Virus record (IMG/VR): IMGVR_UViG_3300020205_005279
Span: 1-64,000 of that record
Reading direction: 5' to 3' (one strand)
DNA from: a virus
DNA: 64,000 nucleotides
This document shows positions 32,701 to 42,100 of the stretch, piece by piece. Positions within the stretch are counted from its first letter, which is position 1, and each line of letters starts with the position of its first letter. The translations under genes were made by a program, and so were the position numbers. Under the pieces are notes generated by a model, which was not told the DNA's origin, did not search any database, and worked only from the letters and a program-made list of their open reading frames with translations.

Positions 32701-33305
32701 TTGGCGAAACACTCTACGTAAAATCTGCTTTAACCCCCACTGAGTCCCGACCATTTGCCCTAGATACAGAACTTCCGGCTCCTCCAGCGGATATTGTGGT
32801 TCCGTTTGGTTACGATAACTCTACGGGGTCGAGTGATCCAGGGCTAGGAGGGCTTTGCTATCCTCCTTACTCCATTCAAAATATAGGTCTTCGAAGCATA
32901 GCCCGCACTGACTCTTCTTTATACGCCACAGGTGAGGGGCAGTTTGATGTCTGGTGGGGAGGAAGAATTGGTAATGCGAGTGATATGGGGCAAAGGTATC
33001 TGTACGTTACCGATAAGTTAATGTTTGATTTTGAGGCAGCGCAACGAAACAGTTTGCTTACGTCTCTCTCGGTGGCACAAAAACCCATCTTTACAAGCGC
33101 AACATACACTCACAAGTTGGAAGTAGAGCTTAACGTTGGGTTGCCAAGCAATGCATTTACAGTAACAAACGCTAACATATACAACGACGTTAAACTCCAC
33201 TCGAATAATAAACCGGTAAAAGACAAATATTACTTATTTATTCTTAAGCAAACTGGGGGTAATCAGCTGAACGTTCTATCAGCCAACTCCCCCTCTTGGA
33301 CTTAA
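29781..33305 (+). CDS. Large virion structural protein, 1174 aa
   Basis: An 1174-aa protein without a recognised family. The N-terminal ~130 residues are charged and helical (ETEVKYFGLERDNALNDLES), as in anchoring domains. Around residues 255-330 the pattern RFDAWFKRDSDAAIMRWAAQ, then LRIDYFDKSG, resembles PA14-like or lectin-like beta domains, but weakly. The remaining ~800 residues are Thr/Ser/Asn-rich and beta-like, typical of adhesins. It has its own GTTTAAAG element and its stop codon shares bases with the stop of the convergent gene at 33302. The probable role is a side fibre, collar or adhesin component. Confidence 0.75.
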   Translation: MPKSKSGGRLKISRSQPQLFFQRESAETEVKYFGLERDNALNDLESRDKALAEVLRDIQDPAEASTLGTFNPTDLQILDGVERFDLKKEDFEILVGSSINAQDDNGVASALVNPRQRISDRIAQAEQFAGRGTNYQGQGTVLYKYYVPETQPTSSANKYSHTNLPPFFTEAITSSLENSPDFIPANSAQIANTHRLGYIEDGVFVPQVENEYWWSGEYDTYLNEVSEYGNATETALTNPKFPIVRDGNMKFDQILPKGINTRYNWGLRFDAWFKRDSDAAIMRWAAQVNGHLRIDYFDKSGYNSTTGAVEGTWKTALNTADGSTYYTQFSKEIPVPSLLGGRLYYVQGGPTTPLGAGDGTLPTQRSEVDGSALDLTKTYLDKEGNPIKNFDDDYVPVIIRFWYGQPSTDPAQTNVLTKQPLGPASFFIELLDTNLALIDLPKWNDYSASIKLGWDTATSAWVVNTGAGESAIGEANFTNFNENFEIIAHTPLGATQPGALSGYTVPSIVIIATKLAPVLGVTRATFNISGINPTNGQTIWVVARNRVFSVIPGGSRNRDSLWQNYLFNPSPTDKYRSADDLLEGVGENYKDPNPAKATFEENLDLYKATFGSLPALSTYTSTRYDGTLPNSITTASAQRDYDYNHAKLLAIGRQKKGTTGEVGTTAPYSGKDLAPDEVRKAGENYTFFEVVENEAGFGGNVIINAYPSNDLGVVSTASTSTYGKALHMLDNTTTFSNALRQNISTVQLNRLPSDGDFALTLKILYEEVDGQGRFSYGSWNGSSWTYDNTGVIAQLAMGATSRNHSSKSGFVAEFTKGVNNYGFYGFVGVQRTSFPSASLTVNAGDVSITSAGGIFTPDSTGSNNDQYIGSEIYFPGDATVRRVTSYVASTGVVTFSPSKPAGVYSNCEVYYNHLQLGGVLPSSIVTSAGAQTVRTSIIPVPGAGNKVERIVQIRFVFNAAYQYLRADTGAGLNFGETLYVKSALTPTESRPFALDTELPAPPADIVVPFGYDNSTGSSDPGLGGLCYPPYSIQNIGLRSIARTDSSLYATGEGQFDVWWGGRIGNASDMGQRYLYVTDKLMFDFEAAQRNSLLTSLSVAQKPIFTSATYTHKLEVELNVGLPSNAFTVTNANIYNDVKLHSNNKPVKDKYYLFILKQTGGNQLNVLSANSPSWT

Positions 33306-35674
33306 ACTGCCAAGGTAAATAGAGGAACAGCGTAAATATTAGCAGTTGCTCCGTTTCTTATTACAGGTATTGTTGTAACTGCAGGGGCGGTTGGCCGATG
33401 AAAATAGAAAGCGCCATCGCGACCATTTGTGTGAATACGCTGCGCTAATTCGGAAATTGTGGTATTATATGAATACCAACTAGTTATTGTTGGGTTTGTT
33501 TCTGTCATAGTCCCTTCGGCGCTAAGCGCTCCGAAACTTTGCCCTGTAAAACTTACTCCACTACCACTTATTGTAGGATTGGCAATAGCATCTGCTCCTA
33601 CACTATCGATAATTTGCTGAAAAAATGGCTTATCTGTAGTAGAGAAAGCCCGACGATATTCCGAGCCCACTTTAATAAACAGTCCTGGAACCCTAATTTG
33701 AAAGTTAGGATCTGAGATAATTAAGTTTAAGGTTCCGGTGCTAGAAACAGTAGAGTTTGTTGCGATAGAAAAAGACGAGGCATTAATCCTGGTTGCTGTA
33801 TAATTCCCTTCAAAAAAAGCAGAACCTGTTGCTGCTACCACGCCCGACACTTGCACTGTGTCCCCAGTTTGTACAGGATGGTCACTAAGCACTATGGTGA
33901 CAACACCGGCGGTTGTAGAAGACCACTGGGCCAAAGGCCCTAAAACAAACTCTGACACAGATGTTTTAAGCCTATTTCCTGTAATCGATTCGGCGCCAAG
34001 AGTTGTATCAGCGGGGTTGAGAATGTAGTCTTGGTCTCTAAGAACGACTCTTTGCCAAATTACAACACTCTTGCCGACAAAGGAGTTGTAGGTATAGCCC
34101 AATATGTTCTCGTTTGATGTGGCAGGAGTGGGTCGCTTTGTGTTTTGAATAGCTAGCCTAGACCGGAGTTTTAACTCAGCGGCAGTATTGCTAATACTAT
34201 TAATTGCCCCGGAAATTGAACCTTCCATTGAAAAAACAAAACTGGAATAACTACGTAAATATATAGGAGACTGAGCAAATTTAAACTGTAAAATATTATT
34301 GACATTAACCCCATCAAACCTCTTTATTTGTATTTCTTGCCCGGGTAAGAGACCATCCGCGCTTGTGTTTTGATCAAAAAACAAATATTTCTGATTCTCT
34401 TCGTCAAATAGGAAAAACCCTTCGTTAGTAGCATTTTTAACAGTATAAGCAAAAACTTTTGTCCTTATAATTTCTGGCATTCCTTCAAAAAACTTTCCTC
34501 TTTGCTTTCTAATTTGAATTACTTGTCCAGAATTGCTATCATTAACGCTACTTTCGATAATTTCTAAATCTTCTGGAATTACGTAATTGACCCCTTGGTC
34601 TGTAATTTCAATGGACTTAACAGAGTACCTAGAACCGGAGCCAATAGTAAAGCGAGTTAATTCGTCAACAGGGCAAACTACACAATTTTGAGAAGTATTT
34701 GCAGATCCAACCGGAAGAAGTACGCTAAAGGTGCTGGAGTTAATACGAGTAACAGAACTTACAAACCCGCTTTGAAGCGTCCCCGACACAACACGGATAT
34801 AAACGCTCGTTCCTGTGCTAAGTCCGTGGTTAGCAAGAGTTATTGTAGAACTCGCTGTGCTACCAAGTTGGGTTCCGAATGAAGTATTAGTGTATGTTGC
34901 TGGTGTTCCAGGAAGATACTCAAACCCCATTTTACTAAAAGTTACGTTAGCTCTTGCAGATGAAGTGCCACTAGTTTTCCCCCTGAGTTGGATGTTAGAA
35001 AGCCGAACATCTGAACTAGAGATAGAAAGAGTTCCGGATCCTGTAATACTTCCGGCAATATTACTAACTGTAAATGTATTTGTTGTTGTTGAGAGAACCG
35101 CATATTCACCAGAGGTAGCGTTACTACCACCACCTGAATTACCAAATCTTAGGTTAAGTCCTTGGTCTACTTCAAATCCATGGGAGTTTGCCGTTATGGT
35201 TATGATAGCACTTGCGCTAGCAGACCATGTTCCCATTGAAAATTCTAAGTCGGCAACTTCGTTTGGGGCATTAAGAAAATAAAATCCCCCGCCACCCGAA
35301 ATTAACTGAATGGAGGGAACAGAACCCGACTCAGAATAGCGGGGAGCATTAGCCGCGCTATCTCCACCAACTCCCGCAAGATACTTGGTAAAATAAACCT
35401 GATTTTCGTCTGTGAAGGTGAAGTATCTGGTACTAAATTTAGTTCTTTTTAAGACCTCACCAGAGATGGTTTTAAGACTCTCTGTTGTAAGCCCAGAGAT
35501 TTGTGTGTCTTTGTTGTCAATAAGACCAGAAAAGCATATAGACTCCACCGATGATGACAAGGAACACAACTCAATGTCGTTTTCAATGCCAGGAGCGTAT
35601 AACTTCTGCAACGCTGTTTTAAGATTGAGATTAGACTCGGATAGATTTTTTGATCTAGTTAAACCGATTGCCAT
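33302..35674 (-). CDS. Virion protein with repeated beta domains, 790 aa
   Basis: A 790-aa protein. At least three copies of a ~55-residue beta repeat can be read: SHGFEVDQGLNLRFGN with TTNTFTVSN, ANHGLSTGTSVYIRVVSG with INSSTFSVLL, and SDHPVQTGDTVQVSGVV with INASSFSIAT. The repeat pattern is H-(G/P)-(L/F/V)-x-x-G-x-x-(V/L), then a turn and NxxTFxV, a repeat common in phage fibres. A Shine-Dalgarno-like AGGAG lies 12-13 bases before the ATG. It is the last gene of the leftward adhesin block and overlaps the convergent gene at its stop. It is probably an elongated fibre or adhesin. Confidence 0.75.
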   Translation of the reverse strand: MAIGLTRSKNLSESNLNLKTALQKLYAPGIENDIELCSLSSSVESICFSGLIDNKDTQISGLTTESLKTISGEVLKRTKFSTRYFTFTDENQVYFTKYLAGVGGDSAANAPRYSESGSVPSIQLISGGGGFYFLNAPNEVADLEFSMGTWSASASAIITITANSHGFEVDQGLNLRFGNSGGGSNATSGEYAVLSTTTNTFTVSNIAGSITGSGTLSISSSDVRLSNIQLRGKTSGTSSARANVTFSKMGFEYLPGTPATYTNTSFGTQLGSTASSTITLANHGLSTGTSVYIRVVSGTLQSGFVSSVTRINSSTFSVLLPVGSANTSQNCVVCPVDELTRFTIGSGSRYSVKSIEITDQGVNYVIPEDLEIIESSVNDSNSGQVIQIRKQRGKFFEGMPEIIRTKVFAYTVKNATNEGFFLFDEENQKYLFFDQNTSADGLLPGQEIQIKRFDGVNVNNILQFKFAQSPIYLRSYSSFVFSMEGSISGAINSISNTAAELKLRSRLAIQNTKRPTPATSNENILGYTYNSFVGKSVVIWQRVVLRDQDYILNPADTTLGAESITGNRLKTSVSEFVLGPLAQWSSTTAGVVTIVLSDHPVQTGDTVQVSGVVAATGSAFFEGNYTATRINASSFSIATNSTVSSTGTLNLIISDPNFQIRVPGLFIKVGSEYRRAFSTTDKPFFQQIIDSVGADAIANPTISGSGVSFTGQSFGALSAEGTMTETNPTITSWYSYNTTISELAQRIHTNGRDGAFYFHRPTAPAVTTIPVIRNGATANIYAVPLFTLAV

Positions 35675-35695
35675 GTTCTAAGCGCTCCTGAATTG

Positions 35696-38600
35696 TTAAA
35701 AGAGTTGAATTGAAATACTTGAGTAAGTGTTCCCAGTCCCGAGCTGGTTAAACTTAGTTTCTAGTGGATCGGGAATTGTCACGGTCTCACCGGCTGCATT
35801 TACAGACGTAGAGGCCTGATCAAAAATTTCTGCTTTTGTCCAGTTTTGATACTCCTTATTAGCAGAGTCGTATTTAGTAGACAAAAGACCAACAATAAAG
35901 TTTGGCGCAATATTTCGTGCCCGGAAATAAACTGCGATATCATGAACATCATTAATAATGTTTTTGACAGATTGTTTTGAAAGAGCGTTGCCTTCTAGGC
36001 TAAATCTTCTAAGTGGTGGAGTTAAATTAGCTCCTGTTGCAACGCCCGTAATGTTTTTGAGGGTCCCAGATTGATAGGTTGTGAGCAGATTATTGTTTAG
36101 GTAAACAAATCTTAATGCGCGACAATTAATAAACAAGGGTATAGTACCTGTTGCCCTGGAACTTTGCAAATAAACTTGGTCGAGGACCGCATGGTTATTA
36201 AAGAACGAGGCGATGTTTTGACCCGCTCGCCGGAACTTTAGTGCCCCAGCGCTAACCGACACCGGGGCATTAACATAGATAAATTGGTTGCCTCGATCAA
36301 TTTGTGTTACATGGGCAATTTCTGTAGACCCAGCAAATACAAGATCTCCGACCATTACCTGAGAGTTAATTTGAAAACCTCCAGGATTGCTTTGGTAAAG
36401 TTTTTCCGAACTCTCACTCGAGGTGTTATTATTGTTTCTCGATGTCCAAGTTATTGCAGGAGTTGTTTCTTCAACAGATCCATTAACAAGCGGGGCAATA
36501 AGTCTTCCTCTGTCTGCTATCGAGACCCAGTTCGTGGGGTATCTTGAGGAAAGAGTTCCATCAAGGTTGACATAACTAAGAACCACATTATTGGACAACG
36601 TAGTAAAATTAGGTAACAACGATCCACCCACACCAGTGCCATTAGAAGGGCCATAAATCAACCCTACCCGACTCGTGTTTATAGATCCCAGTGCAGAAAG
36701 ATCTCTAAATCTGCAGTTATGGAACCAAGTATTGAAATTAACTCCGGCAGTGTTGTTAGTACTGTAAATTGTGGGAAATTTACCTGTGAAGTAAGAATCG
36801 CCTACGTAAAAAGTAGAGATTCTTGGAAGGTTTTTTAAATCATCTTGTCTGAATTCTAGATCTCGCGTTGAACTATTAAAAAGGTAGTGTAGGTATAAAG
36901 CTTGCAGATTGCTGTATGAGGTGGCGGTGGCTTCGGCAACAAAGTTTGTAGGTAGGATATATTGCCTTCCTTCAGAGGTAAGATATCCTTCCCAGTTATT
37001 AGCACCAAAGTTAGCGATGGATAGACTTGGAGCTCCGGCAATAGAAAAAGGTTTTCCGTACCATCCTGAATACCAGGCATCAATCCTTGTCAGTTGTGAA
37101 GCTTGTAAAACATCAGTAGAAGTTTCAGTACCCGCTCCAACTGACATATTATATCCAACTTTATTAAAAGTTTGAGCAACTCCACAATAAGTACAATTTA
37201 CACTACCGAGTTTATTCCAGGTTAGGTTGTTACCAGAAGCGATTCTGAAGGCAATGTCGCGGTAATAGATGCCAAGGTATTGCGTTTCAGCCAACATTCC
37301 GCTCCAGGCCTCAGCAGCAGTTCCTGTAGTAACAAAACTGTATTTAGGCAAACCATCTATCTGTGTTGATGGCAAACTAACTCCCACCTCAGCATCGGTG
37401 GTGCAAATGCCACCCCACCAACCACCACTGCTGTCACCGTTATTGATATCAAACCCAGAAAATTTAAATTGCCCAATGAATTGCCGTTTATTACCAGCAC
37501 TGAGTGCTGTGGACCAAGTTGTAGTATTTCCTAGGTACCTGATCGATCCACTAACATTTCCAAGATGACCTCCTAAACTAAGTGACATTACTGCACTGCT
37601 ATTTCTTAGTTTAGGAATCAAACCAAAAAGCACTCCTGGACTACTACCTGAGCGGCTAGAAATAAGCGTTTTAAGATTGGGGAATATGCTGGAAAAGTCC
37701 GGATTGGCAAGTCTAATTGTAGATCCTAAGTTTAACTCCTCTAATAGGGTAAAAGGCCTAAAGCCGTTGGCTACGTCAATTGTTGGAAGAGTGCCTCCGT
37801 TAATTGAGATGTTTCTCTGGTTTTTATACAACGCCCCGGCAGAATCCTGGACGGTATTGAGTGTTCCGTCGTAAGCAGTAATAGGTCCCGAGCCAGTCCA
37901 GCCGCTATACCCAAGCACCTGGGTAAGTGTGATTAGAGGTCTACCACCACCCGTACTGGCCCCAGTAACCCCCGCTGGTGGCTCTTGCCAATCAAAAAAG
38001 GAAACAATGCCATTGGCCCAAAACAAATTATTTGCAATATTAAGTTTTTTAAGAGTGCCGTGAAGGGTTTTTAGCCATACAGGAATGGTAGATAGACCAT
38101 TACTGGATATATCAAGTTCCTCAAGCTGGTTAAATCCAACCAACCCAATATCCTTACCGGCTTGTTCTGTGAGCCCAAGACCGGACAATTGTGCCGAGGT
38201 AACTGCACCTGGATCGAGATAGATGTAAAGCAGACTATCAACGCCATTGCAAATTGTCCCCGTAGTACTAATACTAATATTTACTGTATTAATAGCCCCA
38301 GCAGAATTTATTGTTTCGGTTCTAGCAGTTTGTAAGTCCGAAAATCTTTTCAGTTCCCAACCATATACAAACGCAGAAGAACTTGCAGTAGCATTTTTAC
38401 GTGAGAAAGAAAGACTTGCCCCATTATAAATTCTTACCGGGAGGATAAGTGGAGAGTTTTTAGTAGTATAGCATTCCAAATTTACCACTGAGGGTGTGGA
38501 GTTGGCCGATGTACGCATGTATGTTGGAATCTTTAGAGTCTCGGTTGGTGACTCTATAATCGAACCCCTCTCTACGAGAAGTTTAGGAGCCAACCGCAAC

Positions 38601-39142
38601 TCATAGACGTGTGAGCGGCGCCTAATTCTAAAAAGACCGGGGTACGATGCAGAGCTATACTCCCCAGCTAGATTCTTTTCAGAGTTAAAAAGGCTCTCTC
38701 TTGATGTAGGAACTGTAGTAGTTCTTACTGTGCCATTTTCATCAAGAAAATTATATTCAATTTTTTTGGCTGCCAAACCACCATGGAATACCACAATATT
38801 GTCGGAAAAATCCGCAGTTGTAAACGAGTGTTTACCCGGTTCGCCTATTGCCTTATCCGTGGTAATTTGACTAAAGAGGTAGTTACTTACACTGTCTAAT
38901 GTCCATTCCGAAATTGCTAAAGAGTGAATAACAGACTTATTAAGCCCTCCCATAGTCCTTATGTCCTCTTTAGCCAAACCACCACTTTTTAAACCATAAA
39001 TCTGGTCTAAACCATCGGGGTTGAGGAGTAGGTTTGTTAAGGCTAAACGTTCGTCAGAATCGTAAATTTCACTAAGATCAAACCTATCAACAAGGCCAAC
39101 ATCTGGTCTGTTTTGCTGAAGGAGTTTAAAAGATTCTGCCAT
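35696..39142 (-). CDS. Leucine-rich-repeat virion protein, 1148 aa
   Basis: An 1148-aa protein with leucine-rich-repeat segments. The clearest is near residues 335-375 (LEELDISSNGLSTIP, then LKKLNIANNLFW). Others lie near 745-830 (LQALYLHYLF, LKNLPRISTFYVG) and 985-1065 (LDQVYLQSS, LRFVYLNNNLL, RFSLEGNAL). LRR folds are binding scaffolds, so this protein may recognise a host surface or hold together adhesin parts. The start overlaps the preceding stop by one base (TAATG), giving coupling with the 1409-aa gene. LRRs are uncommon in phage virion genes; a second LRR-like gene is at 59460-60278. Confidence 0.78.
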   Translation of the reverse strand: MAESFKLLQQNRPDVGLVDRFDLSEIYDSDERLALTNLLLNPDGLDQIYGLKSGGLAKEDIRTMGGLNKSVIHSLAISEWTLDSVSNYLFSQITTDKAIGEPGKHSFTTADFSDNIVVFHGGLAAKKIEYNFLDENGTVRTTTVPTSRESLFNSEKNLAGEYSSASYPGLFRIRRRSHVYELRLAPKLLVERGSIIESPTETLKIPTYMRTSANSTPSVVNLECYTTKNSPLILPVRIYNGASLSFSRKNATASSSAFVYGWELKRFSDLQTARTETINSAGAINTVNISISTTGTICNGVDSLLYIYLDPGAVTSAQLSGLGLTEQAGKDIGLVGFNQLEELDISSNGLSTIPVWLKTLHGTLKKLNIANNLFWANGIVSFFDWQEPPAGVTGASTGGGRPLITLTQVLGYSGWTGSGPITAYDGTLNTVQDSAGALYKNQRNISINGGTLPTIDVANGFRPFTLLEELNLGSTIRLANPDFSSIFPNLKTLISSRSGSSPGVLFGLIPKLRNSSAVMSLSLGGHLGNVSGSIRYLGNTTTWSTALSAGNKRQFIGQFKFSGFDINNGDSSGGWWGGICTTDAEVGVSLPSTQIDGLPKYSFVTTGTAAEAWSGMLAETQYLGIYYRDIAFRIASGNNLTWNKLGSVNCTYCGVAQTFNKVGYNMSVGAGTETSTDVLQASQLTRIDAWYSGWYGKPFSIAGAPSLSIANFGANNWEGYLTSEGRQYILPTNFVAEATATSYSNLQALYLHYLFNSSTRDLEFRQDDLKNLPRISTFYVGDSYFTGKFPTIYSTNNTAGVNFNTWFHNCRFRDLSALGSINTSRVGLIYGPSNGTGVGGSLLPNFTTLSNNVVLSYVNLDGTLSSRYPTNWVSIADRGRLIAPLVNGSVEETTPAITWTSRNNNNTSSESSEKLYQSNPGGFQINSQVMVGDLVFAGSTEIAHVTQIDRGNQFIYVNAPVSVSAGALKFRRAGQNIASFFNNHAVLDQVYLQSSRATGTIPLFINCRALRFVYLNNNLLTTYQSGTLKNITGVATGANLTPPLRRFSLEGNALSKQSVKNIINDVHDIAVYFRARNIAPNFIVGLLSTKYDSANKEYQNWTKAEIFDQASTSVNAAGETVTIPDPLETKFNQLGTGNTYSSISIQLF

Positions 39143-42100
39143 TACTGTTCCTTGTAGTTAAGCGTTACGAACATTGTTCCATTTACCCCTGTAGAAAGAT
39201 TTCTAGCGATCATAAAGAGCGCTTTATTGCTCCAAAAACTAGGGCCTATAGACTCAGTGTTAATGTTAAATATATCCGAGAGGTCTATTTCGGTAGGTTT
39301 GTTTGCCGAGATAAAGAAAGACGCTATTGGGTCCCCAGAGTCTTTAAACTCCAACCAGCGAATGGGATAGTCACCCGTCCCAGAAAATCCCGCTCCTGAA
39401 AGAAGCGTATTGCTAACAAAACTCGGGCATTTTTTTGTGCGATCAACAGCATTTGAGCCGCTTACATCGTAGTAAGAATACTCCGCTGATGTAAGAGTTT
39501 CGGGATGGTTATAAGCCACCATGGCTTTTTTTGCCGAAGTAAGTTCATCAGATGCTCCTCCGTCGTGAAGGTCTCCGTTGCCCCCTATATTATTTACGCT
39601 AAGTGTGCATCCGTGTGGAGTAAATGGCGACTGAATTATTCCATTCGGTGTTACTTGGCCAACTGACATACCGCCAATTTTTGCGCCCTCTCTCATGCGT
39701 ATAAAAAATCTAATCGGAAAAAGATTTTGGCCTACAATTTTTTGAGAAATAAGACGGGCATCTGGACGAAGTAAGTCTGGGGTGTAGAGAGCAATAGCCC
39801 TGTATTTTGCAATGACCTCGGTATCGTTGCTAAACGCCGATCCGCTTACCACCACCACGGGAAGGAGGAATAGACTAACACTTGTGCCGGCGGGAGTGTA
39901 AACTTGCTGAGCAGCTCCAGTCGTAGTTCTAACTGTAATGCCCGCTCCATCAGAATCCCTCTCTACAAACACTGAGTTAGACGCCGACCACAAATCTTGA
40001 GGCCACGACGAGGTTCTAGAGAGATAGTAAGTTCCTCCGCCGGGCACACCGTCGATTCCAACGTTGGTAAACGTGGATACTTCTTTAACCTCTCCAGCTT
40101 TGCCGTAGATCGCATGGCAACTACCACCTTCTGTCCCAGGAACGCCAGGAAGTTGGCCATCAATTAACCCAAATGACTGCCATAGTCCCTCCCCAACCTC
40201 CAACCCACCATCACCCACATCGAGCCACGCTGCTTGATTAACTGTAAGTACATTGTTTTTAATTTCCTCAGAATCAAAGTTAACTGGAAGACCTTCATAG
40301 TATCTGTAATCGGCGCTATTAGGAACGGTTTTATCAACAACGTAGTAGTTGCCGGCGTCCTCAAGAACCCGAACATCAAAACTATTGTCAGCAAGACCAG
40401 TCTGATCGCTAGGGTTTTTAGGATTAATAATTCCGAACCCAGGACCCACTCGCGCTCTAGAAACTACGGAGTTGGGATACGTATAAGTGCCTGGATTTTC
40501 CTGAGGCCAAATAATGCCAATTTGCATTTCGCCAAAATGGTTGCCATCACAACCAAAGTCTGCATCACTCTCACCACAAGTTAGTGTATATGAGTCTGCT
40601 GATTGCGGAGTAATTCGAGTAAAGAGAAGATAAAATTCATCAGTAGTTATATCTACTGTTGAGAGAAGCGTTGTATCTTTACGGTATCTAGATAGTTTTA
40701 AAGACACATTTTCCTTAAACCTAAACAGCAACTCAGCATCGGACCAAGGCCGGGCCTTAGTCTGGCCAATATACGACCCGGCTGTAAAATCGCGTTGAAG
40801 CACAGTTTCCGGACCACTGATACCCGAAGGAGACGTTGAGTACTCTTGACTTGGGTTGACGTAAGACGCGTAAACTTTTTCGCCAATTAAATGAGCGCCT
40901 AGTAACGACTTTTCGTAAGCATCCCAGCCAATAAACGTTCCGCCACTTTGAAGGTTGGCCGAAGCACTCACAAATGCCGCATCGGGCCCAACGTACGTCA
41001 AAGTCGGTACGGGGGATTCTTTGCTTCTTCCTAAGTCTGTGAGAATAGCCTCATCTTTTTGCAACCTATTAATACTAAAAATACCACGAAGTCTTTGCTC
41101 TTCCGGCAAAATGCAAATATATCCTTCTTGGAATGTAAACGCATTTTCCCGGCAGCCAAATTGGTTGATAAATTTTACCTCAGTATCGGTAGTTGTGGTA
41201 ATTGACGCAGAGATGGGAAACACTTCCTTCTTGTTAAAGAAAGAATTTCCTTCGGTATTTACGACGTACTGCTTGGGTTTAAGACCGAGAACACTCGCCC
41301 AATCATATATTGGCACCTCAACGGTGTCAGACGAAATTGCAGATATTACACGGTTGGTAGCTTTGCCACTAGAGAGGGATACGGTACCTTCGTCGCCTCC
41401 ATCAATGTAATAGGACGCGCCATATTTTTCAATGAACTGAGGAAGACGAATGCGACTTGGGCTATCAACGTACGCTCTATACTTGAAGAAGAAGAAGGGG
41501 TCTTCAAGGCACGGTTGCCCGAGTTGGTTTTCAATAACCAAAGTGTGAACTGTTACCCACCTGGAGCTTCCGTTGCCAGTAGGAATATACATGTAGAACC
41601 GGGCTCCGATGGCGCCATACCACCCAAACTCAATTTTGTACATTGTTACGGTATCGGGATTGAAGATATAACCACTATCACCTTGGCCATTAAGGCCGTC
41701 GCCATTCATTTTGTTTTGTTGAATGGCTGTTTCATAAACTTTTGTTACTTGGTTTTTTCTAACTTGCTGCTCTAGGATAAGAACTTCTGAGTCAGTGAGC
41801 AATTCTTTATAACTGACAACTCCGGTAAGTTGGGAGATGTACGCTTCTCGTTCGTTGTATTTGGCCTCAACAAACAGATCAGTCTGTCCTAGAGGGATGG
41901 TGGATCTTCTTACGACAGAAAAGTCAGTTCCGTCTTGGAGTCTGAAAAAATAACCATCAGTAAAATTTTCTACTCCCCACTCTAAAAGCGAACCGGGGCC
42001 GGCACCTTCCTCGGAAATTCTAACACCGTATGTAAATCCACTAATTCTGCCAGGTTGATAGCGAAATGCTCTGATGGATGTCAGAGTGATAACGGCGTAG

